Shown here: piece by piece, positions 63,257 through 64,000 of the stretch
How the letters are laid out: each line of letters starts with the position of its first letter
How positions within the stretch are numbered: position 1 is the stretch's first letter
NCBI RefSeq assembly: GCF_002583555.1
Contig: NZ_BEGX01000063.1
Span: forward strand, 62,286 to 126,285
From: Pseudonocardia sp. N23
GTDB taxonomy: Bacteria > Actinomycetota > Actinomycetes > Mycobacteriales > Pseudonocardiaceae
Direction of reading: 5' to 3'
Length of the DNA stretch: 64,000 nucleotides
Position numbers and translations under genes: made by a program
The notes under the pieces: model-generated
Databases searched by the model: none
What the model was told of the DNA's origin: nothing
The model's input: the letters and a program-made list of their open reading frames with translations, nothing else

Positions 63257-64000
63257 GGCTGGTAGCTCCTCGGTGGGGCGCGGACTCGGTGTCTGCGATG
63301 TCCCCAACTCTCGCGCTGACCTGCGAGCGCATCTGTCCACGTGCTGGTCGATGCGCCGGGTGAGGCTGTTGTCCCCTGATCGACCGACACGCCTGTGCGG
63401 GTCGCGGCGGTGAGATCCGCCGTTGTCCGGGGGTCGAGTTGCTCCGAGCGATGGTACGGGCTGAGCGCACCGTGGCACCGTTGTCTGGCCGAGTTCGTGT
63501 GCGGCGGCCGGGCCTGACGACACACCGGCCATCTGGTCGTCCCTGCCGGAAACGTCATCCGCTTGTCGAGGCCAGATCCGGCAGCCGGTCGACCTGTTGA
63601 AGGCCATCGACAAGGGGACGTGGAAGGACAGGAAGGCGCGGGACGAGGCGATCAGGGCAATTCCCGCCAGGGTGAAGGCGGCGTGCCCGCTCGGGGGAAC
63701 GACGCCACAGTCCCAGACCAGGTCTCGACCGCGGTGGTCAGCGCCCGCTCGGCGCGGCGGCGGCGTTCCACCAGCCGTATGGCACACCACTCTGGTGGAC
63801 ACCACTAGGCCGGCCATCGGAACGCCGGATGGCTCTGAGCATGTGTGCCGGTCTCGTTGAAATGCGACTGACGCAGGAAAAGCGTCATCCTTCGCTCGGA
63901 TCCTGCCCAGAGCCTTGAAACGGGGCTGCGCCTGTCCGCAGACGCCTACGATCCGACACGACGCTTCGCATAGTGAACGACACGACGCCGTGAGGAAGAG
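63257..64000. other. Terminal region without recognised gene
   Basis: About 740 bases at the window end carry several overlapping Arg/Pro-rich ORFs on both strands with no conserved motif, signal peptide or consistent ribosome site. A hydrophobic stretch on the minus strand (FTLAGIALIASSRAFLSF, near 63,640) could be a relic of a membrane gene. Confidence 0.4.

Noticed and set aside
62720..63817. A 365-residue form of the secreted protein
   Set aside because: A clear signal peptide and ribosome site start at 63256; the upstream 187 residues are unconserved.

Overview
The window is high-GC DNA with GC-rich third codon positions, frequent GTG starts, ATGA/GTGA start-stop overlaps, and actinobacterial families (DUF1707, DUF6153, MtrA/PrrA-like two-component pairs, GAF-ANTAR, CsoR, IclR). 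It looks like a chromosome segment of an actinomycete, most plausibly Pseudonocardiaceae. The taxon is inferred from gene content only. Core and catabolic genes at both ends flank a central accessory stretch (about 15-47 kb) crowded with broken genes and mobile-element remnants.

1-14.9 kb, envelope and signalling. The window opens in the DNA-binding tail of a response regulator coupled to its histidine kinase. An ATP-grasp protein, a PAP2 phosphatase coupled to a phosphodiester-glycosidase-like protein, a DUF1707 protein and a DedA protein follow on the minus strand. A plus-strand run then carries a second response regulator/kinase pair, DUF1707, an MGDG-synthase-like glycosyltransferase and a DMT-type membrane protein. 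A COG4705 membrane protein and a two-gene ABC exporter close the block.

15-21.9 kb, small regulators and debris. Remnants of ApbE and an IS3 OrfA lie here, with an ArsR/AHSA1/DinB-like operon, a Phd/RelE pair whose toxin is frameshifted by an 8-bp tandem repeat, a polysaccharide deacetylase, and a sulfide:quinone oxidoreductase pseudogene fused to a glycosidase fragment.

22.5-27.3 kb, sulfur. Two persulfide-dioxygenase/rhodanese proteins face a GntR-type regulator gene with three in-frame TAG codons, followed by a rhodanese and a TauE/SafE exporter. This reads as a persulfide-to-sulfite disposal module whose SQR entry step is broken nearby.

27.4-32.8 kb: lgt, an IS21 remnant, a frameshifted methyltransferase, a membrane protein, and a metK copy with a repeat-rich leader and a clear terminator.

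32.8-44 kb, copper and metals. csoR, a broken copZ, a decayed secreted protein and copA form one minus-strand operon. Around it are two DUF6153 proteins with the same C-terminal peptide, a DUF305 lipoprotein, a CDF exporter divergent from an ArsR/SmtB repressor, a COG0701 permease, and three CsoR-like palindromes. Remnants of DnaB and a serine recombinase are interspersed.

45-47.5 kb, stress. A GAF-ANTAR regulator diverges from hsp20 across a nested palindrome. A MerR gene preceded by two tiny overlapping ORFs follows, then a tRNA-Thr 3' half that looks like an attachment-site scar.

47.7-63.3 kb, catabolism. Oxidoreductases, a hydrolase and an IclR regulator precede a long coupled run: CapA-like phosphoesterase, M19 dipeptidase, M20 amidohydrolase, a LIV-type ABC transporter with fused permeases, an aldo/keto reductase and L-serine dehydratase. 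I infer uptake and breakdown of a serine-yielding peptide-like compound. A secreted protein of unknown role ends the window.
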